NCBI GenBank assembly: GCA_905221605.1
Contig: CAJNDS010002183.1
Span: forward strand, 310,001-374,000
Direction: 5' to 3'
Length of the DNA: 64,000 nt
Origin: Symbiodinium natans
Taxonomy: Eukaryota > Sar > Dinophyceae > Suessiales > Symbiodiniaceae
Below the pieces are notes generated by a model. It did not search any database, was not told where the DNA came from, and saw only the letters and a program-made list of their open reading frames with translations. Below, one piece after another: positions 1 through 10,462 of the stretch. Every line of letters begins with the position of its first letter. Position 1 is the stretch's first letter. The translations under genes were made by a program, and so were the position numbers.

Positions 1-703
1 GGCCCTTGTGTTACAGCAACTGAATCTGCGGAGTTTAGTGGGTTTAGGGTTTAGAGTGTAGAGTTTAGGGTTTGGGGTCTAGGGGGGTTTAGGGCTCAGG
101 GTTTAACCTTGCAAGTGCCAGAAATGTCTGCTCAGCCGGAGACTTGACTTTGTGGGGGGGGGGGGGGGGGCGGGGGGGGGGGGGGGGGGGGGGAGGGGGG
201 GGATTCGAGGCCCGGAAAGGCCCGAAGTAGGAAGGCTAATGGCTCCGCCTTTGCTCGCCGGGAGGGTTTAGGGTTTAGGGTTCAGGGTTTAGGGTTTCGG
301 GTTAGGGTTTAGGGTTTAGGGTTTAGGGGTTTAGGGGTTTAGGGGTTTAGGGGTTTAGGGTTTAGGGTTTAGGGTTTAGGGTTTCAGGGTTTAGGATTTA
401 GGGTTTAGGGTTTAGGGACTAAACTTGCCTGACAGAGGTATTTGAAGCTGGCCGACCAAGATGGCTGGGTCTTTGGGAAGGGCGTCTCTGGCGAGTGGTG
501 CTGGCCAGTGTTGAATCTGGGCTTTGGAGTACTATACTTCAATACTTTTTTGGTTTTGGGTTCCTATCACAGCTAAACCCTAAACCCTAAACCCTAAACC
601 CTAAAATGTATATACTTTTTTCCAGGGTTTACTCCAAAGTAGGGTGAACTGCCGAAGCTCTGACTCCACCTTGATCTTACTTGTGGGCCCCTTTTTTTAC
701 TAG

Positions 704-766
704 TTGCTTAAGAACCACCAGAAACCTTGTAAGGGCAATGTATGGATGATTGTCTTTCACTTTTTT

Positions 767-797
<31 letters not shown>

Positions 798-815
798 GGG
801 GGGGTTCTTAAGCAA
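704..815. mobile_element. inverted-repeat element, family H (TTGCTTAAGAACC ends)
   Basis: The left end TTGCTTAAGAACC at 704 is matched by its reverse complement ending at 815. The interior holds a T run followed by a G run of about 28 bases. Related ends recur at 37028-37146 and in the intron at 37451-37760. No protein is encoded, so it is non-autonomous. The poly-T/poly-G core may be an expanded internal tract. Confidence 0.6.
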
Positions 816-984
816 ATCGTAGTTTTGGGCCCTGCTACTTTAGGACACACAAAGAAGGGGACCATAACGCACAACAAGCTCCTTGTAGGGCTTAGGACTC
901 TGAACCCTCCGCCCTATTCCCCTCGTTCCTAAACCCCTAGACCCAAACCCTGCTACACCCAAAAACCCTAAACCCCAAACCCTG

Positions 985-1070
985 GTCAGGTGGACTGGTC
1001 GGGACATTGTTGTCCCCATACCCGAGTCTGAGGCCCTGAGTGCCAAGGCACGCACGCTTCATGCCAGCCT
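985..1070 (+). CDS. exon-like island, unknown protein
   Basis: An open frame reads RDIVVPIPESEALSAKART and on through about 1070. It lies between CCCTAAA-type arrays and has an AG before it and after it. Amino-acid composition looks protein-like, but no family was recognised and neither splice site can be proved. It could be chance. Confidence 0.3.
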
Positions 1071-2342
1071 CAACAGTACACCCCCAGCTGTATCAACCCC
1101 TCTTGTAGACCCACCAAAACCCTAAACCCTAGCCCTAAACCCTGAACCCTAAACCCACCGAAGCCCTGACAAAAATCCAAAGCGTGCTTTGGCCCAAGCT
1201 TCCGCAGGCAAAAATTGTCGCCGATACCATGGAGCGCCAGTTGATCCGCGACGACTCTGACAAGTCTGGGCCCCGACGGGGGGAGGAGGGGGACTTTTTT
1301 TTTTTGTTCGGCGATTCTGTGGGTTTAGGGGATTAGGAGTTTTCGGGGTTTAGGGTGTAGGAGTTTTCGGGGTTAAGGGTTTAGGAGTTTAGGGCTTTAG
1401 GGTTTAGGAGCTTAAGGCTTTAGGTTTTGTGTCCTTGTAGGTTTTAAGGGCCGGGCTTTCGGACGGGTCTAAGGCCAGCTACATGGGGCCTTAATAAGGG
1501 CTCCGCTTTTCAGGGCCCATACTAGCGGGCTATGTAACTACCCTAAGAACGGGGTTTTGGTGGGGTTTGTGTGTGCGTGTGACCCTGAAGCCCTAAACTC
1601 CTAAACCCTGAACCTTGAACCCTAACCCTAAACCCTTGGGAGGGCTATCTCACTTCAGGTCCCTTTTGAAGGAAAAGCGGTTTCCTGACGATGGTGTGTG
1701 CATTTTGGTTTAGGGATGTAGAGTCTTCGGCTTAGGCCTGCTCACTGAGAAAAAATCCTGGAGAGAGGCCAAGTTAATAAGGATGCCCCTAAACTGTAAA
1801 CACTACCCTAAACCCTAAACCCAAAAAACCTCAACCCTCAACCCTCAACCCTCAACCCTAAACCCTAAACCCTAAACCCTAAACCGCCTAAACCGCCTAA
1901 ACCTTACTAGAGGCACAGAGTCCATGGAGTGCAGGACCCATGCTTTGTCTACCATGGGCGGCTGTCTGCCAGATCACGCAGCTTTGAGCTGCGCAGTGGT
2001 GTTTGAGACGATGAATGCATGTAAGACAGCTGCATCAAAGGTAGAACGGATATGCTACTGCAGGTTTACTAGCTATACAAGATCACATACATTTGCCACA
2101 TAAGATACATAGGTGATACATAAAGTACACGTATGCATACAGCAGATCGAACTGATGTAATATCAGCATAAGAGCAATAAAATCATAATAACGATAGCAA
2201 GAACCATCGTGCAGTCGCATACAAAAGATAGAACAGAACAAAGTACTTTCTTTGACAGACTTGACATGGTGCAGGTCTAGAGTGTTTGGGTTTGGGGGGC
2301 CTCTTTTTTTGCTGTACAGGCTGGGAGTTTCAGTGAACAGCC

Positions 2343-4183
2343 ATGGCAACCATGACAGCTGAAGAGCTTCGTGCCGAGATCGAGGCAATCAAAATGCGCG
2401 AGCAACAGGAAGAGGCCAGAGTGAAGCGTCTCCAAACGGAGGTAAGTGAAGCAACCGAACGACAGCGGCTCCGTCGAGAGCTACACCAACGGCGGGCACG
2501 CTTGAATGAGAAGCGGTCTATCAGCAGGACTGTGGCGGAGTACCGGCAGAAGATTGACGCAGATCAGCTCGGTGCCTATGATCTGACACATGATAGTGCT
2601 CTGCCCAACTATGTGCCTGTAGCTCGTGGTGAAGAAAACACGCGGTTTGCCCAGAGGGTCGCCAGGGGCGAGTACACGTGGAAGCTGAAGCAGTTCTCAT
2701 GGCTGCCAACTGTGCTGCGCCAGCGAGAAGAGACAGAGGTCAGCTCGGATCATTTCCAAGTGGGGAGCTACTTGTTTGCCTTTGTCTACAGCCCTGCTGC
2801 AGGCTTGCTGAGCATGAGCGTGGATGGAGCCCAGTACGGCTCGCTTGCCATATGCATACAGACAGACGACGTGATCGCACTTCGCTACAGCATCTTGGTA
2901 GCCCAGTGGTAACCTTTACCCCCTTTTTTTTGTTGTGGGTTCCCTTACAAAAGTAACCAACCCCAAAAAGGGTGCCCTTATCGTAATGTGGCTTCTGGGC
3001 TACCAAGGCATCTACGTCAAGCGGCGCGGCGGGGACTATGTCCAGTGGGGTGAGACACGAGACGCAGTCAATGAGGCTGCTGAGAGTTTTTACGGGCCCG
3101 ACGTGCATTCCACAGGTTCACCTCCCGCAGCTGTCGGAATTTTTGGTTTGACCCACGAAGAGCTGCTGCAATCCGAGTGGGTGGAGGATGACACTTTGAC
3201 CGCGAAGTTCGTGCTGGAAGTGCGTCCCAACGAAGCGTACCTGTCTGAGTGTCTCGACCAGACTGTCGAGGTTCCAGCGCCGACTGTGGACCGAGACTTG
3301 AGGGCCTTGCTTGACGAGGGCACTTGCAGCGATCTTCAATTCAGGGTACAAGGCGAAGTGATCCACGCGCACTCGCAAGTGCTTTGTGCGAGATCCGAAG
3401 TCTTCAAGTTGCAGCTCTCTTCGGGCATGCAGGAATCTGTGTCCAAGGTGATCGTCATCGAGGACTGCGATGTCACCACCTTCAAGTCCTTCCTGCGGTT
3501 TCTGTACACCGATAGCCTACCCACCGTGGAGGAGCTCATCGAGCCAGCCAAGCCAGTCCGTGAGGGAAACCGGCAGTCGGCTGTTGCTCATGCCTTGTGG
3601 GCTGTCAGCCACAAGTACCTCCAGCCCCCTTGGGGAACTCTTTCTCCATTTTTTATATAAAGCACAACGGGATGTTAAACATATTGTTTTTTTTTTTGAA
3701 GGCTCTAAGGGGAAACTAGGTACCAGGCCACGAGGCTTCAGCGGTGGTGCGAAGCGCAGCTGTGCGAACGGCTCAGTATATCAGAAGTGTGCGACATCCT
3801 TTGCCAGGCTCATGTCTTTGAGGCCTTAGGGGGCACTGGGTAGGGAACCTTGAACCATTTTTTGGTTATGTAGAACCCTTCTACATACAAAAGGTTAACC
3901 TTTTTTGGTTATATAGAACCCTACTATATACAAAAGGTTGGGCTGGGGCATTCAGCCCCTAATAGAGGCCAAGCAGCTCGAGAATGCCTGCCTCTCTTTC
4001 ATCAAGGACCACGCGGCGGAGGTGCTGAAGCTTCCAGCCTATGCCGACTTGAGCAGCAGATGGCCGGAGCTGGCGATGAAGCTTCATCTCTTCTCTTCCG
4101 GCTTGCCAGAAACCGATATAGCTGACATAGTGCAGGCCTCCAAGCTACGGAGGCTTGAGAGTGGGAAGGAGAGGGCATCGTAG
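2343..4183 (+). CDS. MATH-BTB-BACK domain protein (four exons)
   Basis: Proposed exons are 2343-2889, 3008-3614, 3720-3822 and 3968-4183, giving 490 codons plus TAG. Residues 1-90 are charged and helical. A MATH/TRAF-like domain follows at about 100-240 (motif TWKLKQFSWL, then FQVGSYLF), and a BTB/POZ domain at about 255-375 (CSDLQFRVQGEVIHAHSQVL, then FLRFLYTD). A BACK-like helical tail comes last (LQRWCEAQLCERL, then LENACLSFIKDH). Proteins of this class usually act as substrate adaptors for cullin-3 ubiquitin ligases; that role is inferred from the family. The ATG at 2343 starts the open frame. Each join keeps frame and rebuilds a domain motif: intron 1 joins RYS to IYVKRRGGDY, and intron 2 rebuilds HKYQATRLQRWC. 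Intron donors are GC, GT and GC. All three introns are flanked by short direct repeats, so they look like inserted elements. Upstream (2045-2340) is single-copy DNA that may hold the promoter; no motif was recognised. Confidence 0.88.
2890..3007 (+). mobile_element. introner element family A, intron 1 of the MATH-BTB gene
   Basis: The ends CTTGGTAGCCCAG (2894) and CTGGGCTACCAAG (to 3007) are perfect inverted repeats. GCAT precedes the element (2890-2893) and follows it (3008-3011), which is a 4-base target duplication. Removing 2890-3007 keeps the MATH domain in frame, giving a GC-AG intron. Related copies lie near 38990, 39284, 40041, 48568 and 54842. Confidence 0.88.
3615..3719 (+). mobile_element. 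introner-like element, intron 2 of the MATH-BTB gene
   Basis: GTAC occurs at 3615-3618 and again at 3720-3723. The enclosed element starts CTCCAGCCCCCTTGG and ends CTAAGGGGAAACTAG, an imperfect inverted repeat. Excision gives a GT-AG intron and the BTB/BACK junction HKYQATRLQRWC in frame. Its ends resemble those of the MFS intron at 59167-59284. Confidence 0.72.
3823..3967 (+). mobile_element. intron 3 of the MATH-BTB gene, element with internal tandem duplication
   Basis: The direct repeat GAGGCC (3820-3825 and 3965-3970) brackets an element with ends CTTAGGGGGC and GCCCCTAATAG. Using GC as donor and AG as acceptor joins HVFEA to KQLENAC in frame. Inside, a block of about 40 bases (TTTTTTGGTTATRTAGAACC ... 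ATACAAAAGGTT) occurs twice in tandem at about 3857-3938, each copy itself a hairpin. Confidence 0.72.
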
Positions 4184-4780
4184 TGCACAGCTGGTGCATT
4201 ACCCGCATGTCGTAGATTTATGTACCTGTGCTGCGCCCCACACGATTCATGGATGACGGTGTTTGTTTTGTTTTGTTTTTGTTTGTGAGTGCTTATACAG
4301 TTCGATCGAAAGTTGAAGTCTTGGTTACAAGCGTGCGATTGTTGCAGGTCAAGCGTGCAAGTCAACAAGCGTACGCGAAACCTGCTGCGTTACTTGCGTT
4401 ACCATTCTTAAGATTCTTCGAGTGCGTTTTATCGGCGTGTGGTTCTAGTTCCTCCTCGGGAAGTTTCAACAAGCAATCCCGAACAACCGTAAAAGTCTGT
4501 GTACTAGACAGTCGCGCGCAGGCGCGCGCGCGCGCGTCAAGCGAAGATGGGCGGCCGCACTGCCAGAGGGCCCCATGATAAATCCCAAACCCCTAAACCC
4601 CTAAACCCCAAATGCCTACATTTTGGGCCAGGGGGGGGGGGTGATCTACAAGCTATGGGCCCTATTTTGGCACCACGAAACTGTGTGCTTGCAACCTGCG
4701 CGCTGGCGTCTGCCAGTATGACCTTGAGAACTTTGGCGCGGCCGCGTTAAAATGTCCTGGGAGCTGGTGGGTTCAGGGTG
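4184..4780. other. downstream region of the MATH-BTB gene, no further gene seen
   Basis: Single-copy DNA with a T/G-rich stretch (4258-4290), probably 3' untranslated and intergenic. It also has a short CG dinucleotide run at about 4513-4537 and a G run at 4630-4640. Open frames here are short and have no recognisable domain. No polyadenylation signal can be assigned. Confidence 0.5.
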
Positions 4781-4842
4781 TAGGGTTAAACCCTAAACCC
4801 TAAACCCTAAACCCTAAACCCTAAACCCTAAACCCTAAACCC
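4781..4842. repeat. CCCTAAA array
   Basis: About eight uninterrupted CCCTAAA units follow a single TTTAGGG-type unit, forming a head-to-head inversion near 4787. Confidence 0.9.
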
Positions 4843-5031
4843 CCGGTTTGAGGGTTTCTTGCTTCGCTCCCTGGTCCTCCGAAAGCCCTAATCCCGAAAC
4901 ATTGGTTTAGGGTTTATGGTGCACGGTTTAGGGTTTTGGGGTTTGGGTACCGAAATTAAGCATCTCTCATGTTATGCCCGAAAGCCGTACAGCAGACCTT
5001 AACCCGCATCGCCCCAATCTAGAACACAAGG

Positions 5032-5125
5032 GTATAGGCCACTAGGTAGGCCCCTGGAACATTTCATATTTTCATATTTTCCCTTATTGGGTTTAAGTGG
5101 ATCATATCCAGAAATAAGTACCCTA
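5032..5125 (+). mobile_element. element family F (CACTAGGTAGGCCCCTGG start)
   Basis: The stretch with GTAGGCCCCTGGAACATTTC followed by a GGATCATATCCAGAAATA-type end matches the MMPL intron at 42790-42969 and, in part, the MFS intron starting at 55697. The right terminal repeat is not clear. It contains no gene. Confidence 0.6.
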
Positions 5126-5249
5126 AATCCCAAACCCGTAAGCCCCACACCCGCACCGAACAGCTCCCATCCTGAACCTAAACCCTAAACCCTAAACCCT
5201 AAACCCTAAGCCCCAAACCCTAAACCCTAAACCGCCCCACGCGGCTCCC

Positions 5250-5316
5250 CGCCCAGGTTCGCCTTGTACTTGGTGGGGGGCGCCGTGACGCTGAGCTGCA
5301 ACATGGTGTTCGGGGT
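5250..5316 (+). CDS. exon-like island, hydrophobic segment
   Basis: After CCCAG at about 5255 an open frame reads FALYLVGGAVTLSCNMVFG, which looks like one membrane helix. A TTTAGGG array starts directly after it. The sequence is protein-like, but the parent gene is unknown. Confidence 0.35.
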
Positions 5317-5640
5317 TTAGGGTTTAGGGTGTAGGGTTTAGGGTTTAGGGTGTTTGGGGGTTTGGGGGCTAGGGGGTTTAGGGGTTTGGGGGTTTAGGGG
5401 TTTGGGGGTTTAGGGGTTTCAGGGGTTTCAGGGGTTTAGGGGTTTAGGGGTTTCGGGGCTTGGGGGTTTCAGGGGTTTCAGGGGTTTAGGGGTTTAGGGG
5501 GTTTAGGGGTTTAGGGGTTTAGGGGTTTAGGGGTTTAGGGGTTTAGGGGTTTAGGGGTTTAGGGGTTTAGGGGTTTAGGGGTTTAGGGGCTTGGGTTTCA
5601 GGCGTTTCAGGGGTTTAGGGGTTTAGGGGTTTAGGGTTTT
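5317..5640. repeat. TTTAGGG array shifting to an 8-base TTTAGGGG array
   Basis: It begins with TTTAGGG units, then changes to TTTAGGGG with TTTGGGGG and TTTCAGGGG variants. About 16 nearly perfect TTTAGGGG units run at 5478-5590. A reverse-complement 8-base array lies at 8881-9170. Confidence 0.9.
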
Positions 5641-5728
5641 AAGGTTCCACCCAAAGTCCCACAGATCCTCAAAGTACACAGACCTACCACACAAGAGGGG
5701 CCGACCTTGCAGGTTTCCCGGAGGTTAT

Positions 5729-5834
5729 CTGGGGCCCAGAGTAGGCCCTTATGCCCTTTGTATTCAGGTTCGCTTATAAGCCCCCTAAACCAAAGAGGGT
5801 TACCCTTTTCATTCTTAGGCTAGTCTTGTGTCTG
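5729..5834. mobile_element. element family C (GGCCCAGAGTAGGCCC)
   Basis: The left end CTGGGGCCCAGAGTAGGCCC and a right end containing TAGTCTTGTGTCTGG form a diverged inverted repeat around an inner palindrome (GGTTCGCTTATAAGCCCC and flanks). Better copies lie at 28297-28413, 30959-31072 and 56094-56203. Confidence 0.65.
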
Positions 5835-5989
5835 GTTCGCATCCTATAGGGCGAATAGGGTTGAAGACATATGGGCTTGGGGCTGCTTGGGGCTCTTCAG
5901 GTAAATTGGTAAACCCGAAGTGCTCGCTCGACCCTACACCCCATCAGAAGCCCTGAGCCCCAAGCGACCAACAAACCCTCGACTGTCCC

Positions 5990-6082
5990 AAACCCTAAAC
6001 CCTAAACCCTAAACCCTAAACCCTAAACCCTAAACCCTAAACCCTAAACCCTAAACCCTAAACCCTAAACCCTAAACCCTAA
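5990..6082. repeat. CCCTAAA array
   Basis: About 13 uninterrupted CCCTAAA units. The flanks to 6600 hold degenerate units and no convincing gene. The open frame at 6125-6328 has no domain and is judged chance. Confidence 0.9.
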
Positions 6083-6598
6083 AACCAAGACCCCGAAGTC
6101 TAGACTCCAAACCCTACACCCTAGATGGCCCTAAGCCGGAGCTCGAACCAGGCTCCTCGTAGCCCTGGAGCGTCTCTGGGAGGAGTTCGTGTGAGCGGGG
6201 CTGGGTTTTTCAAGGGATCTGGGGCCTTTGGTTACCAAGAGCTCCCGCTCTTCAGCTGTCATAGGGGTCCTAGGGGTTTAGGGGCATGGGCTGGGCTCCG
6301 AGACATGATCCTGAAACTTGGACCCTAGCTACCCTATAAACTCTGAAAGCTCCATATACGGCCTCTTAAACCCTGGAACCAACCCCCTGAAGAACCCTAA
6401 ACACTAAACCTGAACTCCTCAAACCCAAGACCCAAAGACCCGAGGAATCCCGCTTAGCAGCCTTCACTACTCCAACCATAACCCTAAACCCTAAAACCCT
6501 CAACCCCCAGGCTAGCCATGAACCTCAGGCAGGGCACTGAAAGACTCGCTGCCACTCGACGACTCGCTGACAAAATCTTCAGTGCTTAGTCTTGACTT

Positions 6599-6717
6599 TG
6601 GGGTTTAGGGCTTAGGGCTTAGGGTTTAGGGTTTAGGGTTTAGGGTTTAGGGTTTAGGGTTTAGGGTTTAGGGTTTAGGGTTTAGGCTTAGGGTTTAGGG
6701 TTTAGGGTTTAGGGTTT
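6599..6717. repeat. TTTAGGG array
   Basis: About 16 TTTAGGG units, the first few read as CTTAGGG. It is followed by about 150 bases of unique DNA and then an inverted CCCTAAA array (6851-6933). Confidence 0.9.
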
Positions 6718-6990
6718 CTTGCGGCCGAAGGATCAAGGGATGAAGACTCGTAGCCGTAAGGTTGAACACTAAAGGCTCCCCAGAATAAACTCCTAATATG
6801 GCCCTTATACTACCTTAAAGATCTTCAAAAGATGTCCCCAACCCGAAGTCCTAAACCCGAAACCCTAAACCCTAACCCTAAACCCTAAACCCTAAACCCT
6901 AAACCCTAAACCCTAAACCCTAAACCCTAAACCCAAGGGTGCAACCTGAAGGGTCCAAGGGTAGAATCGCTACATTCTTGCGATCAAAGG

Positions 6991-7100
6991 AACCCCCCCA
7001 AAAGGCACTTGTTTTCCTTTTTTTAGGGTTGGGGTTCCGTTATAATCCCTTTAAAACAAAAAAGGGAACCCTTGTTATTCCTAGGTTACTGCCGGGTCTA
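6991..7100. mobile_element. element family C, left end degraded
   Basis: The right half, with TTCCTAGGTTACTGCCGGGTCTAG ending near 7100, and the central GGGTTCCGTTATAATCCC palindrome match family C. The left terminal repeat is not recognisable. Confidence 0.5.
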
Positions 7101-7850
7101 GAAGGGGTTGATGGCTCATATAACCTAGTAGTTTTGCGTACGTATACCTTAATAGGCATTATAGTAGTATGGGGTACACATACCTTAGTAGTATTTTCGT
7201 AGTATAGGATATATGGCCCTAATATTTTGGAGTTCAATGTCTCCAAGGGTGTAGGGTTTAGGGTTTATATTTAGCTTTTAGGGTTTAGGGTTAGGGCTTA
7301 GCATTTAGTGTATCGGGTTTACGGCGCATCTTCCCTAAGCCACTGGCTCTAGAGCGGCGCCCACATGCGCACAGACACTTCACAACGAGCAGCTCACAAA
7401 TGGCGGGTCTCTAGCAGGCACCTGCATAGCTTGTGCATTGAGAATAACTCGGCAGCGAGCCCTTGTGTGATTGCCTCTCCACGTGGCGCTCCTGTCGTCG
7501 GTACCTCGGTCACTTCTGGCTGCAATACCTGGGGAGAACTTGAGCAGAAGTGCCTTAGTTTTCACCAGGTGATGCTGACCTTCGCTGTCACGGCGAGGTG
7601 CCCAACCCAATGGAACCTTGGGGCAAAGTTTTCGCAGAGCAGGGCCTCTGCCTACTGGAACGCCGGACGTGCGGGCCCGCAAAGCGATCGCCGGACCCAA
7701 GCATCCAAGCTTGGGCTGGCAGCTTTGGCGGGAGCAGCCTTGAGCAGCCGCGCACGCGTGCCGGGCTCAGGGGTGCACACTCCTTCGCATTGGCTCCTAA
7801 CTTGTTCTCCTCTGTCTAGTCCCAATTTTGTAGACAGCGGCAGAAAGAAC
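7101..7850. other. single-copy stretch with one 162-codon open frame of doubtful meaning
   Basis: The open frame at 7365-7853 (+) shows no domain, and a comparable frame exists on the other strand at 7380-7700. GC content is higher than in the surrounding arrays. It could contain part of an exon, but nothing supports a product. Confidence 0.3.
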
Positions 7851-8250
7851 TAAACCCTAAACCCTAAACCCTAAACCCTAAACCCTAAAGCCTAAACCCT
7901 AAACCCTAAACCCTAAACCAAATTATACGAGTGTCTTGGATTTGTTGCTGGCAGCGACTTCAGGGACTTACTAGGCCGGGCATCAGGGAAGAATTCTGAA
8001 GAATATCCCTTATGGTCCCCTACAGAATTGTGCTATGCTAGGCCCCGCAAAAACCCTGAACCCTAAACCTGAACCCTGAACCCGAGACCCTAAGCCCTAA
8101 ACCCTAAACCCTAAACCCTAAACCCTGAACCCTAAACCTGAACCCTAAACCCTAAACCCTAAACCCTAAACCCTAAACCCTAAACCCTGAACCCTAAACC
8201 CTAAACCCTAAACCCTAAACCCTAAACCCAAACCCCAAACCCTAAATCCA
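7850..8250. repeat. CCCTAAA arrays with variant units
   Basis: Two blocks (7850-7920 and 8080-8250) of CCCTAAA with CCCTGAA and CCCCAAA variants are separated by about 130 unique bases. Opposite-strand TTTAGGG runs follow at 8383-8432 and 8636-8700, with short unique sequence between. Confidence 0.85.
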
Positions 8251-8711
8251 AAACCCTATTTCGTTCATCTAGGCCGCTTTTTGCTGCCGCTGTTTGTCTT
8301 CAGAGGCGCGAAGAAGCCGCATTGTCAGGCTGGCCGAGCCGAAGTCTGCGACTCAAGGGCTTCGGAAACCCTAAACCCTGGGGGTTTAGGGTTTAGGGTT
8401 TAGGGTTTAGGGTTTAGGGTTTAGGGTTTAGGGGGTTTACTGGGAAGCCCTTTCGACTTAGCAAGCAGGCCTAGAGGGGCTTCTGGGGGATACTGAGTAG
8501 ACTTCCAAGTTGGGTTTAGGGTAACGCTTTAGGGCTTAGGGACAGTGCGAAGGAAGGTGAGCAAGGTCCGAGTTAGATTCGAATTTGGGGTGCTTGCTGA
8601 CAACACGGAACTACAAGCAAGAAGGAAGATACCGTAAGGGTTTAGGGTTTAGGGTTTAGGGTTCAGGGTTTAGGGTTTAGGGTTTAGGGTTAGGGTTGAG
8701 GGTTTACTTGC

Positions 8712-8820
8712 TCGCTCTTAGTAGGAAATGCGGCAATTAGGCAGCTTATATCCCCTTTCTGGATACCCTTGAAGGGAGTATATAGGGTACCTACTTCCCT
8801 TATGCTGTACGCAGAGCCAG
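8712..8820. mobile_element. element family D (CTCTTAGTAGGAAATG)
   Basis: The left end CTCTTAGTAGGAAATG and a right end reading GCAGAGCCAG are diverged inverted repeats, with an inner CCCTTGAAGGG palindrome. Other family D copies are at 14029, 14462, 18077 and 23752. Confidence 0.6.
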
Positions 8821-8880
8821 GAAGTCTAGCGTGTTGCTAGGCTTCTGGCCTGGTCATTCCAGCGTTGCCATTTTTGAGCC

Positions 8881-9170
8881 CGAACCCCTAAACCCCCAAA
8901 CCCCCAAACCCCTAAACCCCTAAACCCCTAAACCCCTAAACCCCTAAACCTCTAAATCCCTAAATCCCTAAACCCCTAAACCCCTAAACCCCTAAACCCC
9001 TAAACCCCTAAACCCCTAAACCCCTAAACCCCTAAACCCCTAAACCCCTAAACTTGAACCCCTAAATCCCTAAACCCCTAAACCCCTAAGCCCGAACCCC
9101 TAAATCCCTAAATCCCTAAACCCCTAAGCCCGAACCCCTAAATCCCGAAATCCCTAAACCCTAAATCCAC
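8881..9170. repeat. 8-base CCCCTAAA array
   Basis: Long run of CCCCTAAA with a few CCCCAAA, ATCCCTAA and CCCGAAC variants. It is the reverse complement of the TTTAGGGG array at 5317-5640 and clearly differs from the 7-base arrays nearby. Confidence 0.9.
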
Positions 9171-9229
9171 ATCGGTCCACTGAGTCCAAGCAGCTACGTC
9201 CCAATCTTGGTGGAGATCGAGGGCGATAG

Positions 9230-9560
9230 GGCTTATCAGATCGAGGCTTTTGTTTTTGTTGGGTTTTAGGGGGGCTTTAGGGTTTAAGGTTTAGGGGTTC
9301 AGGTTTTAGGTGTTAGGGTTTCAGGTTTTTTTGGATCGAATCTGGGTGTGTTTAGAGTTTTAGGGGCGTTTTAGGGGTTTAGGGTTTAGGGTTTAGGGTT
9401 TTAGGGCTTAGGGGTTTAGGGTTTAGGGTTTTAGGGCTTTAGGGGTTCAGGGTTGAGGATTTAGGTTTTCGGTTTTAGGTTTTATGTTTTAGGGCTTCAG
9501 GTTGTAGACGGCTTTAGGATTTAGGGTTTTAGGGCTTTTGGGGTTTGGGGCTAAAGGATT
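9230..9560. repeat. degenerate TTTAGGG-like stretch
   Basis: T/G-rich sequence in which units are broken by extra T, G or A (GTTTTAGG, GGGGCTTTAGG). It looks like an old, decayed array. No gene is seen here. Confidence 0.7.
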
Positions 9561-9659
9561 TTGTCCGCTTAGCTGTCCGACTCTGGCTGCTGGGCCGCGA
9601 CCTGTGGGAGGATCTCGAAAATTGAGCACCCCGATCCTGCACTACTCATGTGGGGGTTT

Positions 9660-9800
9660 AGGGTTTAGGGTCTAGGGTTTAGGGTTTAGGGTTTGGAGTA
9701 CCTTATTGGGGTCCTTATTATAAGGAAATCCTACTATTTGGGTTTCTATATTTTCAGTCCCCTATTTACGTAAACTCCCATGTAGCCTGTGCTACTACTG
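9660..9800. other. short palindromic element related to 59410-59515
   Basis: GGAGTACCTTATTGGGGTCC and a later TTTACGTAAACTCCCA recur, slightly changed, at about 59425-59515 inside the MFS gene. It is probably another element family. Its ends are not defined. Confidence 0.4.
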
Positions 9801-9951
9801 GGTCGGGAACGCTCCTAAACCCAGAACCCTAAACCCTAATCCCTAAAACCCGAATACCCTCAAGCTTACAAACGCAAAACCAGGAACGCTTAAATAGGGG
9901 GATGGGCGACTTTCTTGATTCTCCTCGGGGTCTGAGTAGGTCCGGCCAATG

Positions 9952-10006
9952 GACACTGCAAAGATCGTCAAGGCTGCCCGAGCCTTTGCTGGTTTGCTGG
10001 TTACCA
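9952..10006 (+). CDS. exon-like island starting with ATG
   Basis: The frame from the ATG at 9952 reads MDTAKIVKAARAFAGLLVTI and ends near an AG/GC context, with a CCCTAAA array downstream. It could be a first exon with an amphipathic or membrane helix. The parent gene is unknown. Confidence 0.35.
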
Positions 10007-10029
10007 TCGCAGCAAGTAGTCGCCCGAGA

Positions 10030-10440
10030 TCCTAAACCCTCAGCCCTAAACCCTAAACCCTAATCCCTAAACCCTACACCCTAAACCCTAAACCTAACCC
10101 CTAAACCCTAAACCCTAACCCCTAAACCCTAAACCTTACAAACCCTAAACCCTAAACCCCGCAGCCCTCAAGCCCTAACAGTTTTCCGAACAGCCGACCA
10201 GAAAACTCCAAAGCCTACCCCCCAAATCCCCCCAAAACACCCAGGACTCCAAAGCCTAAGCTCCTCAACCCTCAGCCCCTAGAACCCAAAGGGTTGAGGG
10301 TTCAGGGTTCAGGGTTGAGGGTTTAGGGTTCAGGGTTCAGGGTTTAGGGTTGGGTTCAGGGTTCAGGGTTCAAGATTCAAGGTTCAAGGGTTCAGGGTTC
10401 AGGGCTCAGGGCTCAGGGCTCAGGGTTGAGGGTTTAGGGT
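10030..10440. repeat. mixed CCCTAAA and inverted TTCAGGG/TTGAGGG arrays
   Basis: C-rich units run to about 10165. After about 120 bases of degenerate C-rich sequence come TTCAGGG, TTGAGGG and CTCAGGG units (10288-10450). It contains no gene. Confidence 0.8.
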
Positions 10441-10462
10441 TTAGGGTTTAGGGCCCTGCTGA

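Larger units (their letters stand above)
1..2040. repeat. telomere-like TTTAGGG/CCCTAAA mosaic with a long poly-G tract
   Basis: Short TTTAGGG runs (about 265-420) and CCCTAAA runs (about 573-604, 1115-1155, 1850-1885) alternate with unique stretches. Degenerate units (TTCAGGG, GTGTAGG) are common. A nearly pure G tract lies at about 155-202. Apart from one element and one exon-like island listed separately I see no gene. Both orientations occur within 600 bases, so this is not a simple chromosome end. Confidence 0.85.

Noticed and set aside
677-932. Poly-proline or poly-glycine open frames on both strands
   Set aside because: They come from the poly-G tract in a family H element.
2083-2388. 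101-codon minus-strand frame before the MATH-BTB gene
   Set aside because: No domain, crosses the start of a well-supported + strand gene, and composition is not protein-like.
7365-7853. 162-codon open frame as a gene
   Set aside because: No recognisable domain, a competing frame on the other strand, and no supporting exon borders; described as uncertain only.
8860-8885. Another leader-like string (GTTGCCATTTTTGAGCC)
   Set aside because: Too many mismatches to the leader and not at the start of any gene.
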